Shown in pieces: positions 7,541-16,579 of a stretch of 64,000 nt of DNA. The DNA is from Sphingomonadales bacterium. GTDB taxonomy: Bacteria; Pseudomonadota; Alphaproteobacteria; Sphingomonadales; Sphingomonadaceae. The position numbers and the translations under genes were made by a program. The stretch spans positions 62,001 through 126,000 of the forward strand of contig JADKCA010000005.1 of NCBI GenBank assembly GCA_016714795.1. The letters run 5' to 3'. Positions within the stretch are counted from its first letter, which is position 1; each line of letters starts with the position of its first letter. A model generated the notes under the pieces. That model saw only the letters and a program-made list of their open reading frames with translations. It did no database searches and was not told the origin of the DNA.

Positions 7541-8691
7541 ACGATCCCTTCCTTGATCATATTATTTATGGATTCTTCCTGTATCCGCTGAAAGAACTGC
7601 CTATCCGGAATTATTACTTCATTGTTCTGGATCAAACTGTCGGCCCGATGCGGCGATTTGGCAGCATAGACGGCGGAAAAAAGCTCCAGCCGCTGGCGCG
7701 CCAGAAAATTGGTCATCGCAGGCTTTCGCCGCGCCGCGCGCAGAGCGCCAAGATCGATTTCTGCAAAGGCGGTAAAGGTTTCGCGCGCGTTTGATTCCGC
7801 CAGCACCCGCCCCTTGTAATCCACCACCATGCTGTTGCCGTCGCCTGACGCGACCGGCAAACTCGACAGCTCGATGCCAGCCGTGTTGGCGGACACGACA
7901 TAGGCCATGTTTTCCTGGGCGCGAGCGCGCTTCGCAATGGCCTTGGGCGTTTCGATGGGCGAACCAATTTCGGAGGAGCTGTGCACGAAAATTTCCGCAC
8001 CGCGCAGCGCCATCGCCCGCGCGATTTCCGGATAGAGGATTTCTTCCGATGCGATTGCCGCAAGGTTGCCAATATCTGTGCGGGCAACGGGAAACACACC
8101 GTCGATTCCATAGATGTCGAGATATTTCGACCAGACATCATGCGGCGTCGGCGCAAACATCGAATTGAGCCGGCGATACCGCAGCACAACATCACCAGAG
8201 GGATCGATGATGAAGCTTGTCTGGAAATAGAGGCCGGGGAAATGACGGTCGACCTCATAGGCATTGCCGGCAATGAACATGCCGAGGCGCTGCGCCATCG
8301 CGCCCATTGCCTCGTATTCGGGACCACCCACCTCCAGCGCAGCCATGTCCGCGAAATCGGGGATCGAGATCCGGCCGGGATAGCTGGTCAGCACATATTC
8401 CGGCAGCACCGCCAATTTTACCGGGGATCCGGCATACTGTTGGACGAAAATGGCCGCCGAGCGAATCTTCGGCTCCATCGATGCAATGGTCCCAAGCATC
8501 TGCTGGCGCGCGGCTGCCTTATCGGGCGCTCGTTCGACCGATTGGGCGGCCAACTGCATCGCCACTGCTGCATAGGTTTTTTCGTCAGCCATTTTCCGTT
8601 GCTTTCGTTCGCTGGCAAATGCCGGCGCAATCCCATCGATCATCATTCCGGAGGTCGCACCCGCCAGAAAATGCCTGCGCGCGACCTCCAT
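7537..8691 (-). CDS. Tat-exported nitrilase-superfamily protein with Ser in place of catalytic Cys (copy 1)
   Basis: Nitrilase-superfamily enzymes cleave C-N bonds with a Glu-Lys-Cys triad. This 384-residue protein keeps Glu98 (AVLPEYVL). The Lys position of the YRK motif is Arg174 (LRYRRLN). The nucleophile position before ILYPE is Ser215 (AAIASEEILYPE), not Cys. The N-terminus MEVARRHFLAGATSG is a twin-arginine-type signal followed by an Ala-rich stretch, so export is likely. AGGAG precedes the ATG. It shares the YLDIYGIDGVFPVART region with the second copy at 32551-33693. Either the chemistry has changed or the protein is a non-catalytic binding protein. Fold assignment is confident; function is unknown. 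Confidence 0.85.
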   Translation of the reverse strand: MEVARRHFLAGATSGMMIDGIAPAFASERKQRKMADEKTYAAVAMQLAAQSVERAPDKAAARQQMLGTIASMEPKIRSAAIFVQQYAGSPVKLAVLPEYVLTSYPGRISIPDFADMAALEVGGPEYEAMGAMAQRLGMFIAGNAYEVDRHFPGLYFQTSFIIDPSGDVVLRYRRLNSMFAPTPHDVWSKYLDIYGIDGVFPVARTDIGNLAAIASEEILYPEIARAMALRGAEIFVHSSSEIGSPIETPKAIAKRARAQENMAYVVSANTAGIELSSLPVASGDGNSMVVDYKGRVLAESNARETFTAFAEIDLGALRAARRKPAMTNFLARQRLELFSAVYAAKSPHRADSLIQNNEVIIPDRQFFQRIQEESINNMIKEGIV

Positions 8692-8701
8692 TTGCGTTCT
8701 C

Positions 8702-10252
8702 CTAAAGTCCCAGAGAGCCGGGATTCATGATGCCACGTGGATCGACCGCAGCCTTGAGAGCGACAAGCAATGCATCCGCAGCCGGAGCCAGGCTGTCGCG
8801 ATAACGATAGGTCCGTCCGATCTGGAAATGCGCAGCATTGTGCGCAAAGAAGACATCAACAATCGCGCACTTCATTTCCTGCACGAACGCCCAGATTTCC
8901 GGATCATGGGGGTAACTTTCCAACTTCTTGAGGTGGGCCGGTTCAACCGTGTTGTCGATCAGCGGATTTCGCGCATCGAACCAGTACAGGCACGGCTCGA
9001 TCACTACACCCGATCCACCCACGGCGGCAATCAGCGTGCCGTGCGTAACGCCGAACCGTTCCATGCGGTCGGCGTTTGCATCGAACAGCTCGACCACTGC
9101 CTTGTAGCAGGCCTGCGCACGGCTGTGCGGAACCAGCCCGTGGATTGGCGCCCAGCGCTCTCCTTGCGCGCCAAGCATCATGTTCAACGGACCGAAGGGA
9201 TTGGCCCGGACGATCTTGGGAATGGTATTCTCGACTTCAGTCCCGCCATGACGAGCAACGATGGCGCGCGCACTGGCGATATCCGCATCGGCGGCCTGCT
9301 GGATGTTGGCTTCGGCCAGAACGTGCATCGAGAAGCTTGCCTCGTCGATGAAGCTCCGCCCCGCAGCAACCACTTTGACGCCTTCCTTCAGGGCTTTCAG
9401 CACAGAGCCCTGCTTCTTCATCATGCCAACCAGTTGCTTGGCGTCGGTTGCCAGACTGTCGCGCTGCATCCGGATTGCGTTGAGACGGGGATCAAACCCG
9501 AAGCATTCCGTGGCGATGCCGGCGCGCTCGATTTCCGCCATGGCGGCCAAATACGCATCCGGATCGGTGAACGTGAAGCTCGCATAACCGTGGGCACGTG
9601 CCTCAGGCACCATGCGTAGCGTAATCGTTGCCTTGATGCCCAGCGCGCCCGTATCGGCCAGAAACAGCCCAGTCAGGTCTGGGCCGTAGGGACGCGTATG
9701 CTCGCTGCCCGTCTTCAAGACAGTGCCATCCGCAAGGACCACTTCCATCGCCACGCAGCTTTGTGCCGCTGTGCCATAGCGCCCCGTACCCCAGAAAATG
9801 CCATTCTGGCTCATCCCGCCGCCGACCGTAGCGTGAATGCCGGACAGCGTACCCCAAAACGGAGTCCGCAGACCGCGCGGACGCAGAGCCTCATGGAGTG
9901 CGGCCCAGGTGCAACCGGCCTCCACCGTTACGGTCATATCCGTTTCGTTAATGTCCAGAATACGGCTCATCGTGGCCGTGTCGAACAGAACGCCGCCCTT
10001 CTGACCCAGCGTATAGCCGCCGGTATAGCTCATGCCGCCACCACGCGGCACCACTGTCAAGCCGCGGTCGCTGGCTGCCCTTACCGCAGCCGCCAGTGAC
10101 GCCGTGTCAACCGGGTGGACCACCGCCGCCAAATCGGCACCCCGCGAAAAAATGTCGTGCGCAAAAAGGTCCAGGGTGGCCGGATCGTTTGATACCCGTG
10201 CACCGCCAGCAGCAAGGGCCTGAATCAGATCGGGTTCAGCAAGCGTGGCCAT
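8702..10252 (-). CDS. FAD-linked oxidoreductase, VAO/GlcD family (copy 1)
   Basis: This 516-residue flavoprotein has the PCMH-type FAD domain: LTVVPRGGGMSYTGG binds the pyrophosphate and ATVGGGMSQNGIFWGTGRYG the flavin. A FAD-oxidase C domain ends PRGIMNPGSLG. The family includes D-lactate/glycolate dehydrogenase, 4-cresol dehydrogenase and vanillyl-alcohol oxidase, and oxidises an alcohol, amine or benzylic carbon with electrons to O2, a cytochrome or a membrane acceptor. No signal peptide is visible. It lies between the MFS transporter and the nitrilase-like gene in one operon. A paralogue at 37709-39298 overlaps a membrane-protein gene, which suggests membrane-linked electron transfer. Confidence 0.88.
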   Translation of the reverse strand: MATLAEPDLIQALAAGGARVSNDPATLDLFAHDIFSRGADLAAVVHPVDTASLAAAVRAASDRGLTVVPRGGGMSYTGGYTLGQKGGVLFDTATMSRILDINETDMTVTVEAGCTWAALHEALRPRGLRTPFWGTLSGIHATVGGGMSQNGIFWGTGRYGTAAQSCVAMEVVLADGTVLKTGSEHTRPYGPDLTGLFLADTGALGIKATITLRMVPEARAHGYASFTFTDPDAYLAAMAEIERAGIATECFGFDPRLNAIRMQRDSLATDAKQLVGMMKKQGSVLKALKEGVKVVAAGRSFIDEASFSMHVLAEANIQQAADADIASARAIVARHGGTEVENTIPKIVRANPFGPLNMMLGAQGERWAPIHGLVPHSRAQACYKAVVELFDANADRMERFGVTHGTLIAAVGGSGVVIEPCLYWFDARNPLIDNTVEPAHLKKLESYPHDPEIWAFVQEMKCAIVDVFFAHNAAHFQIGRTYRYRDSLAPAADALLVALKAAVDPRGIMNPGSLGL

Positions 10253-10282
10253 GTTGTATCCTCAGTAGGTCAGAAAAGGGGA

Positions 10283-11578
10283 TTAGGTTGAGCTGACGGG
10301 CAGTTGCGCAGCGTCGTCATCAAATGAGTTTGGGTAACGGCCGAGCAGCAGCAACATTGCTCCGCCGCCGACAAAGCCGAAAATCGCCACAAACAACACC
10401 GGATCATAGGAACCGGTTACGTCGCGAACATAGGCATACAGGATCGAGGAGAGCGCAGAAGCGATCCCGAACGGCATGTAAAGCATGCCATAGATCTTGC
10501 CGTAGTGAGCCATCCCGTAATAGCGCCCCGCCAGGTAGGCGATCAGGTCCGCCTCTGCTCCCGCAGCAAAGCCAAGAAAGAATGCGGCTAACGAGGCAAG
10601 CATGAAGGTTACGTCGCCACCCAGCAGGATAAGGCAGGTGATGGCGGGAAGGCAGAGCAGGGGAAACGCGACAAAGCCTTGCCAGAAGCGATCCAGCAAG
10701 ACCCCGGTGATGACCCGTCCTGCAAAGATGCCAAGACCGAGCACACCCATGATGCTGGCGGCCGATTGGGCGCTCATCCCGTCATCCATCAGGATCGCAG
10801 GCATGTTGATGAAAGCCCCGGAATAGCACCCGGCCACGATGCTGATCGAAATCCACATGACGTAGAAACGATAGCCACGCATCGCCTTGCCCAGTGTCAT
10901 CCCGGCCAGTCGCCCATCGCTGTTGAGCAGTGCCTGTGGCCGTTCCTCCGGACGCGGCTCGCGAAAGTATAACCATGCCACGGGCAATGCGACCAGCAAT
11001 GGCAGCAGGGCCATGATCGCAAACATCGTGCGCCATCCGAACTGGGCAATGGCCCAGACCGCCAGTTTCGGCACAAACAGCGCCGCCAGGCTGGTGCCCA
11101 TCAGCAGAATGCCCAGCGCAAGGCCGCGATGCTTGAAAAACCACAGGTTCACGGCCCGGCTCCACGTCACCGGTGTGGAGCCAATGCCCACCAGCCCGAT
11201 CACAACCCAGAGGCCATAATAGAAGTACAGCGTGTCCGGTGTATTTGCAGCTGGCGTCAGCGCCACCGCCGAAAGGGCCACGGCAAACGCAAACACCGAA
11301 CTGAGTGCAACCCTGCGCACCCCGTAACGATCTGCCAGCCAACCGAACACTGGCGCCATGAGCGAGGCGATCAGACCATAGATCGTGGCGGGAAGAATGA
11401 TCTCGGTCCGGCTCCAGCCAAATTCCGCCGAAAGCGGCTCAACCGTGAAACCGATGAGATTGAATGGGATGGGCGATGCGCCGCAGGTTACACCCAGCAT
11501 GCCGGCCAACAGCACTTTCCAGCCGTTCGCGAATTCGCGGTCGGATGATCCGCTCGCTGTTTGCGGGAGTGCTTTCAT
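10283..11578 (-). CDS. MFS transporter, monocarboxylate/oxalate-formate antiporter-like
   Basis: The 431-residue protein shows twelve hydrophobic segments. The MFS signature GWLADRYGVRRVALSS lies between helices 2 and 3, and a second-half counterpart VITGVLLDRFWQGF is present. The motif content resembles the OFA/monocarboxylate branch of MFS. It should carry an organic acid or the primary substrate across the inner membrane. It sits directly downstream of the TonB receptor (outer membrane) in the same operon, so together they form an uptake route. Substrate specificity cannot be read. Confidence 0.87.
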   Translation of the reverse strand: MKALPQTASGSSDREFANGWKVLLAGMLGVTCGASPIPFNLIGFTVEPLSAEFGWSRTEIILPATIYGLIASLMAPVFGWLADRYGVRRVALSSVFAFAVALSAVALTPAANTPDTLYFYYGLWVVIGLVGIGSTPVTWSRAVNLWFFKHRGLALGILLMGTSLAALFVPKLAVWAIAQFGWRTMFAIMALLPLLVALPVAWLYFREPRPEERPQALLNSDGRLAGMTLGKAMRGYRFYVMWISISIVAGCYSGAFINMPAILMDDGMSAQSAASIMGVLGLGIFAGRVITGVLLDRFWQGFVAFPLLCLPAITCLILLGGDVTFMLASLAAFFLGFAAGAEADLIAYLAGRYYGMAHYGKIYGMLYMPFGIASALSSILYAYVRDVTGSYDPVLFVAIFGFVGGGAMLLLLGRYPNSFDDDAAQLPVSST

Positions 11579-11664
11579 CTGCGAAATTCCATCCGTCGTT
11601 CAGAGCGGATCGGGAGAGCGGCAAAACCGCCCCCCCGACCCTGTTCAAGTCAAACGCTCATCAA

Positions 11665-14166
11665 TCAGAACGAGAACCGGCCCTTGAGCAGCCAGGTCCG
11701 TGGCGGATTGATGTATTCAAGGTTCGCCAGGGTCGATTCCACGGCTTCCTCGTCAAAGCAGTTGCGGCATTCCACCGAAAGCGACCAACCCGCCTCACTC
11801 TTGAGCGTGAGCGTGGCATTGGCGATCCACCGAGACTCGCTCAGCGAACCTGCGATGCGGGGACCATTGCCCAGCAAATTGTTGGCATAGACCGGCCCGG
11901 CGGAACTGGTCACGGGATCGTCATAGAAGGTCACATTGCTGGTGCCAACTTCGCTCTTGTCGCGCCAGTTCGCGTTAATGGCAGGAATCAGGCTCAGCCC
12001 GCCGCCCAGTTCCGCTTCATAGCTGCCACCGATCGAAAGGTTGAACTTAGGCGTACGTACCGGGCTGGCAAGCGAGCCGTTTGCTGCCACGATGCCCTGC
12101 GCGCAATCCGTTGCATTGCCGCCGGGCACCAGACCTGCTGCAAGCTGAGCCAGGCACTTGGCCTGCTGGGCACCCACCGACTGCACACCATAGGCGTCGA
12201 GTACAGGCCGATTGAGGTCGATCTTGTACTTGTCGTCCTGATACCCGAACGATGCGAACACGTTCAGACCGCGCGCCGGAACGGCATTGATTTCAAGCTC
12301 GATGCCCTTGTTTTCGTAATCCGCAAAATTGCGCGTAACGAAACCGATCGAACCATTGGCGCGTACAAAACCCGACGGGGTTTGCAGGCCGCTGACATCC
12401 AGCCAATAAGCGGAAAGGTTCACGCGAAGCCGGCGATCCAGCAGTTCTGATTTAACACCCGCTTCATAGCTCCAGGCCTTTTCGGCATCGAACGGCAGCA
12501 ATTCGGACGGGCTGGTGCCACGGGCATTCCAGCCACCCGACTTGAAGCCCTTGGTTGCGGAAGCGAAAAGCAGGATATCGTTGCTGGCCTTGTAGTTCAC
12601 AGCGAAGCGCGGCGTCCAGATCTTGACGTTCTGCTTGCGGGGAATCACCGTGCCGTTCGGAACGACCAGATTGACGTCGGCAAGGCAGGTCGCTTCGACC
12701 GTTCCATCATTACACGATGCGCGATTGTCGCGGATCGAGAACTGCTTGGTCTCATCCGTGTAGCGCACGCCCGCTGTAATCTTGAGCTGTTCGGTGAGAT
12801 TAAGGTCGCCCTGCAGGTAACCGGCGTAAGCCCGCGTCGAATTCGTCATGATGCGGTCCGCAAGAACCAGCGTATTCCCCTGCGGGGCGGGCGTTGCGGC
12901 GCTGGCGATCGTGAACAGATCGGCGAAATCGCTGAAGTTGTCTTCTTCGAAGTAGTAGACACCCCCAACCAGGTCGACCAGCCCGTCACCTAGAGTGGCG
13001 TTTACCTTGATTTCCTGCGAAAACTGGGAAAATTCGCCTTCATTTGCCACAGTGAAGCCGCCACGGACAAAGCTCTGCACCGGGGCCTTCGGAACATTGA
13101 TGCTGGGCAGCGCGCGCCCGTCGGAGAAATCGAGCGCGTAATCCTGGGTCGTGTAAACGTAGCCAGTGATGAGGCTGACACTCAGGTCGTCGTTGCCCAG
13201 CTTCAAATTCGATGAGACGAAGTCCATCGATGTCTTCACGAAATGACCGAAATCATTCTTCTTGCCGGTGATCCGCCCGCCAAAGTTGCCGTCCCGCCGG
13301 AAGCCAGTCGTCACAAAGCGACCATCGCACTGCGCAGGATTGGCAGGGTTGCAATCGAAGTTGGCGATGTTGGCGCCGTCAGCAAAGGTGTGGATATACG
13401 AACCGGTCCAGGTGGCGTTTTCGGACAAGTCCGCGCGCAGCCCCAGTCGCACGCCCCAACCGTCATTCTGGTTCTGGCGCTCACCCGTTACGGTGTTCTT
13501 CGCATAGCCGTCGCTGTCCTGGACATAGCCAGAAACCTTGACCGCGAAGCTGTCGCTCAGCGGAATGTTCAGCGAACTGTTGAGCTGCCACAGGTTATAC
13601 GAACCATAGCCGGCCTGAACATAACCACCAAGGTCCGGTTCGGGATCCTTGAGGAACACTGCAACAGCACCGCCAGTGGTGTTCCGGCCAAACAGCGTTC
13701 CCTGGGGCCCGCGCAACACTTCGACCCGCTCGACATCAAACAGCGAGAGGTTGTTCGCATTCTGCCGCGAAAGGTAAATGTCATCCACATAAGTACCGAT
13801 CGGGGGGTCGAATGTGGGGATGGATTCAGTGTTGCCGAGGCCGCGCAGATAGTACGCGTTTGCCGATCCGAGACCGGTATTGTTGATGCCAACGAGGTTC
13901 GGAACGTACTGCGTTACCTCAAGCGCGCTGCTGACGCCGCGCGTTGCGAGTTCCGCGTCATTGAATGCGCTGATGGCGATGGGAACGGACTGCACGCTTT
14001 CGCTGCGCCGCTGAGCGGTAACGGTAATCTCGTTCAGGCCGTAAGCATCATCTTTACTTTCCTGGGCCACCGCTGCCCCAGACTCATCCTGCGCGAATGC
14101 GACGTTGCTGCTGGCAACTACGGCCAAAGCGGCGATGGCAACACCCCGGTACAATACTGTCCTCAT
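11665..14166 (-). CDS. TonB-dependent outer-membrane receptor 1
   Basis: This 833-residue protein has a Sec signal (MRTVLYRGVAIAALAVVASS, cleaved after AFAQ). A TonB-box-like NEITVTAQ follows. The plug contains YYLRGLGN and RVEVLRGPQGTLFGRNTTGG. A 22-strand-type barrel ends in the aromatic WLLKGRFSF. It imports a bulky or scarce substrate using TonB energy. The start at 14166 is preferred because GGAAGG precedes it and the signal peptide begins there. It leads the operon down to 5967. The palindrome TTGTCCGGACAG lies 33 bases upstream of the ATG, so it should be regulated with the other operons carrying this site. Confidence 0.92.
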   Translation of the reverse strand: MRTVLYRGVAIAALAVVASSNVAFAQDESGAAVAQESKDDAYGLNEITVTAQRRSESVQSVPIAISAFNDAELATRGVSSALEVTQYVPNLVGINNTGLGSANAYYLRGLGNTESIPTFDPPIGTYVDDIYLSRQNANNLSLFDVERVEVLRGPQGTLFGRNTTGGAVAVFLKDPEPDLGGYVQAGYGSYNLWQLNSSLNIPLSDSFAVKVSGYVQDSDGYAKNTVTGERQNQNDGWGVRLGLRADLSENATWTGSYIHTFADGANIANFDCNPANPAQCDGRFVTTGFRRDGNFGGRITGKKNDFGHFVKTSMDFVSSNLKLGNDDLSVSLITGYVYTTQDYALDFSDGRALPSINVPKAPVQSFVRGGFTVANEGEFSQFSQEIKVNATLGDGLVDLVGGVYYFEEDNFSDFADLFTIASAATPAPQGNTLVLADRIMTNSTRAYAGYLQGDLNLTEQLKITAGVRYTDETKQFSIRDNRASCNDGTVEATCLADVNLVVPNGTVIPRKQNVKIWTPRFAVNYKASNDILLFASATKGFKSGGWNARGTSPSELLPFDAEKAWSYEAGVKSELLDRRLRVNLSAYWLDVSGLQTPSGFVRANGSIGFVTRNFADYENKGIELEINAVPARGLNVFASFGYQDDKYKIDLNRPVLDAYGVQSVGAQQAKCLAQLAAGLVPGGNATDCAQGIVAANGSLASPVRTPKFNLSIGGSYEAELGGGLSLIPAINANWRDKSEVGTSNVTFYDDPVTSSAGPVYANNLLGNGPRIAGSLSESRWIANATLTLKSEAGWSLSVECRNCFDEEAVESTLANLEYINPPRTWLLKGRFSF

Positions 14167-14198
14167 GTACAAACCCTTCCTGCCGGATGACATTGTAT

Positions 14199-14210
14199 TT
14201 GTCCGGACAG
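14199..14210. promoter_or_regulatory. Palindromic operator, site 1 (TTGTCCGGACAG)
   Basis: One mismatch to the consensus TTGTCCGGACAA found at six intergenic positions in this window. It lies between the divergent TonB receptor 1 (ATG 14166) and membrane protein 1 (ATG 14312) genes. Confidence 0.75.
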
Positions 14211-14311
14211 GTTTGCACAGCGCCACAGCTTATGCAAGGGAGGCAATGTCAATCGTTGGAAAAACGCACGCGGCATACCGTTTGCCGCTGCCAAGCGAAG
14301 GGGGTTCCGAA

Positions 14312-14995
14312 ATGCCGGAGATGTCAGTTACCCTGTATCAAGTTCTTGTTTTCACACACTTGCTGTTGTTCGTTCTGTGGCTTGGTGCCGACGTCGGCGT
14401 GTTTCTGCTAGGCCAGCACTTCAGGAAGCGCGAGAAGTGGACGCTGCCCCAGCGACTCGCGTTGCTACAACTGCTGGTCAATGTTGATATGGTCCCTCGG
14501 TCAGCCTGGGCGCTGATGGTGCCCCTCACCCTTTCCATGGTCGACGCCGGTGGCTGGTGGAATCTTCCCGGCTCGGCGATCGTCGCGGCATGGGCAATCG
14601 GGGGCTTTTGGCTCTGGCTGGTCTGGGACAGCCATTTCCACGATCAAACTCCGCGGGCAAAGCGCAACAATCGTATCGAGTTCGCGCTGAAGATCGCGCT
14701 TACGGTATTCTATCTTGCACTTGGCGTGGTTTCCCTTGTGAAGGGCACCCCGCTGGCGCCGCTGTGGCTGGCGGGGAAAGCCGTCATGTTCGGCCTGATC
14801 TTTGCGGCCGCGATCATGATCGACGTAGCATTCAAACCGGTCGGGCCGCAGCTTGGCCGCCTGATTGCCGAAGGCTCCAGCGATGAAACGGAAGTGCCAC
14901 TGCGGCGTACGATGGACCTGACCCGAATCTGGGTCTGGGTTGTGTATATCCTCCTGCTGGGAACGGCCTTCCTGGGCAACATCAAGCCCTTCTGA
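14312..14995 (+). CDS. Integral membrane protein, CopD-like paralogue 1
   Basis: The 227-residue protein has about six hydrophobic segments and no signal peptide. It shares with three other proteins of this window an N-terminal motif H-x(5-7)-[YW]-W-L-G-x-[ED] (here HLLLFVLWLGADVGVF) and a C-terminus ending in G-x-[IV]-K-P-[FIV] (here GNIKPF). The invariant His in helix 1 could ligate haem or metal, as in CopD-like and small b-cytochrome membrane proteins, but that is inference. It is divergent from TonB receptor 1 across operator 1. The start at ATG 14312 is used; ATG 14321 is an alternative. Confidence 0.78.
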   Translation: MPEMSVTLYQVLVFTHLLLFVLWLGADVGVFLLGQHFRKREKWTLPQRLALLQLLVNVDMVPRSAWALMVPLTLSMVDAGGWWNLPGSAIVAAWAIGGFWLWLVWDSHFHDQTPRAKRNNRIEFALKIALTVFYLALGVVSLVKGTPLAPLWLAGKAVMFGLIFAAAIMIDVAFKPVGPQLGRLIAEGSSDETEVPLRRTMDLTRIWVWVVYILLLGTAFLGNIKPF

Positions 14996-15004
14996 TGCCT
15001 CCTG

Positions 15005-15048
15005 CCCGGTCCGGGATCTCGACCGCTGATGCGGCAAGCCGGACCGGG
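15005..15048 (+). terminator. GC hairpin after membrane protein 1
   Basis: CCCGGTCCGG and CCGGACCGGG pair across a 24-base loop just after the stop at 14995 and before the promoter of the next operon. There is no long U-run, so a terminator role is tentative. Confidence 0.45.
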
Positions 15049-15117
15049 AAATCTCTCCTGTACCGACAAGGCAGGCACGGCCGCGCAAACCGACCAGAAA
15101 AACATTGACTTTACCAC

Positions 15118-15129
15118 TTGTCCGGACAA
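15118..15129. promoter_or_regulatory. Palindromic operator, site 2 (TTGTCCGGACAA, perfect)
   Basis: A perfect 12-bp palindrome, 10 bases before the ATG of the citE-like gene at 15140. It would block transcription or initiation when bound. Confidence 0.8.
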
Positions 15130-15139
15130 CTTGGGAATC

Positions 15140-15964
15140 ATGATCCGCTTCACAAACTTCTTGTTCGTGCCGGCGAACCGCCCGGACCGCATCGAAAAGG
15201 CACTTTCGAGCGAGGCCGACCTCGTCTGCATGGATCTGGAAGATTCGGTCCCTGTTGCCGAAAAAGATTCGGCTCGCGTTATTGCATTGGAATCGCTGGC
15301 GCAAATCGCGTCGCCGCGCTTGGCTCTGCGCATCAATGGCTTGGCCACGCGGGCCGGCCTTGCAGATCTGCTGGCCCTCGCGGATGCCAAAGTGATGCCG
15401 GACACACTGTTTCTGCCCATGGTGCAGGAAGCGGCCGAACCGGAACAGGTCACCGCCATTCTGGGTGCCGCCACGCCCTCGCTCATTCCGTTGATCGAAA
15501 CCGTTCGAGGCCTAAGGAATGCCGATGCGATCGGCGCATGCTCCACGGTTGGCGCCCTGATGTTTGGCGGCGGGGATTTTTCCGCCGAGTTGGGTGTCAA
15601 CCTTGCCTGGGATCCACTCCTCGCGGCACGCAGCGCGCTCGTGATGAGTTGCGCCGTCAACCGGATCGCCGCGATCGACGTGCCGTTTATCGATCTCAAC
15701 CATGATGCAGGGCTGGAGACGGAATGCCGCGCCGCCAAGGCGCTGGGCTTTTCGGCCAAGGCAGCAATCCATCCACGTCAGATCGCAACGATTGCGGGCG
15801 TGATGCGCCCGTCGGATGCCGAAGTTGCAGAAGCACGGGAAGCACTGGCGGCTTTCGAGGCTGGCGGGGGGCGTCCCATCGCGTTTCGCGGCCGGATGCT
15901 GGAAGCGCCAGTGATGCACCGATACCGCAGAATCCTGGCCGCATCCAATCCGGCAAGAGCTTGA
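15140..15964 (+). CDS. CitE/HpcH-type acyl-CoA lyase (malyl-CoA/citramalyl-CoA lyase family)
   Basis: HpcH/HpaI-fold lyases cleave beta-hydroxyacyl-CoAs such as malyl-, methylmalyl- or citramalyl-CoA, using Mg. The 274-residue protein shows the family motifs FVPANRPDRIEKAL, CMDLEDSVP (metal Asp/Glu), LALRINGL, SLIPLIETVRGL and MFGGGDFSAELG (metal Asp), with KAAIHPRQI near the end. The ATG at 15140 fits the family N-terminus. It leads an operon with a MaoC hydratase, an acyl-CoA dehydrogenase and two CoA-transferases. That set suggests it is the last step, cleaving a methylmalyl-type CoA ester to a 2-oxo acid or glyoxylate plus an acyl-CoA. Confidence 0.87.
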   Translation: MIRFTNFLFVPANRPDRIEKALSSEADLVCMDLEDSVPVAEKDSARVIALESLAQIASPRLALRINGLATRAGLADLLALADAKVMPDTLFLPMVQEAAEPEQVTAILGAATPSLIPLIETVRGLRNADAIGACSTVGALMFGGGDFSAELGVNLAWDPLLAARSALVMSCAVNRIAAIDVPFIDLNHDAGLETECRAAKALGFSAKAAIHPRQIATIAGVMRPSDAEVAEAREALAAFEAGGGRPIAFRGRMLEAPVMHRYRRILAASNPARA

Positions 15965-15998
15965 AAGCGACAGAAACCGAATAAGAAGGAAAAAGCCT

Positions 15999-16508
15999 AT
16001 GCGTGCAGGAGTTATCGAAGTCTCTCCCGGTCGTTTCCGCGAGACTTTTGGCCGATTTTTCGAAGATTTCGTGGTCGGACACATTTACGAACATCGCCCC
16101 GGACGGACCATTACCGATGCCGACAACGTGGAATTCACGCTGTTGACGATGAACACGCACCCGGCGCACTTCGACTATGAATTTGCCAAGAAGACCGAGT
16201 TCGGAAAGCCGCTCGTCTGCTCTCCGCTGACCGTCGCGCTGATGGTGGGGATGAGCGTTTCGGACTGCAGCCAGAAGGCAGTCGCCAATCTGGGCTGGGA
16301 CAAGATTCGGCTGACCCACCCGCTGTTCCCTGGCGACACGCTCTATGCGGAGAGCGAAGTCCTGGACAAGCGCGAGTCCAGCTCGCGCCCCGAACAAGGT
16401 ATCGTCACCGTTCGCACCATCGGCAAGAACCAGCACGGCGATGTGGTCTGCACGTTCGAACGGACCATGCTGATCTGGAAGCGCGGCTTCGGCCCGGTCG
16501 ACGATTGA
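15999..16508 (+). CDS. MaoC-type (mesaconyl/itaconyl-CoA-like) hydratase
   Basis: The 169-residue hot-dog protein contains the hydratase-2-like catalytic segment TLLTMNTHPAHFDYEFAKKT, plus LFPGDTLYAESEVLDKRES, typical of MaoC proteins that act on branched C4/C5 CoA esters such as mesaconyl-CoA. Expected reaction: reversible hydration of an enoyl-CoA to a 3-hydroxyacyl-CoA. It lies 34 bases after the citE-like gene. Hydratase plus CitE-type lyase is the pairing used for mesaconyl-CoA to methylmalyl-CoA to glyoxylate plus propionyl-CoA in the ethylmalonyl-CoA pathway, and for itaconyl-CoA to citramalyl-CoA. Confidence 0.84.
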   Translation: MRAGVIEVSPGRFRETFGRFFEDFVVGHIYEHRPGRTITDADNVEFTLLTMNTHPAHFDYEFAKKTEFGKPLVCSPLTVALMVGMSVSDCSQKAVANLGWDKIRLTHPLFPGDTLYAESEVLDKRESSSRPEQGIVTVRTIGKNQHGDVVCTFERTMLIWKRGFGPVDD

Positions 16509-16519
16509 ATTGATACATT

Positions 16520-16550
16520 GGCGGCACGCTGCGACTGGGCGCGTGCCGCC
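16520..16550 (+). other. Intercistronic hairpin
   Basis: GGCGGCACGC pairs with GCGTGCCGCC across 11 bases, between the MaoC stop and the next gene (start 16580). It could protect or separate the two-gene 5' part of the transcript. No U-run follows. Confidence 0.4.
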
Positions 16551-16579
16551 CTTCAAGCGACTGAATTTGGAGAATAGAT

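Noticed and set aside
7537..8691. Ser in the nitrilase-like protein as a simple frameshift or sequencing artefact
   Set aside because: The surrounding motif (GNL-AIAS-EEILYPE) is in frame and intact, and the same change occurs in the independent paralogue at 32551.
13243..14190. Plus-strand open frame within TonB receptor 1
   Set aside because: Antisense shadow of the receptor gene; no motif or start signal.
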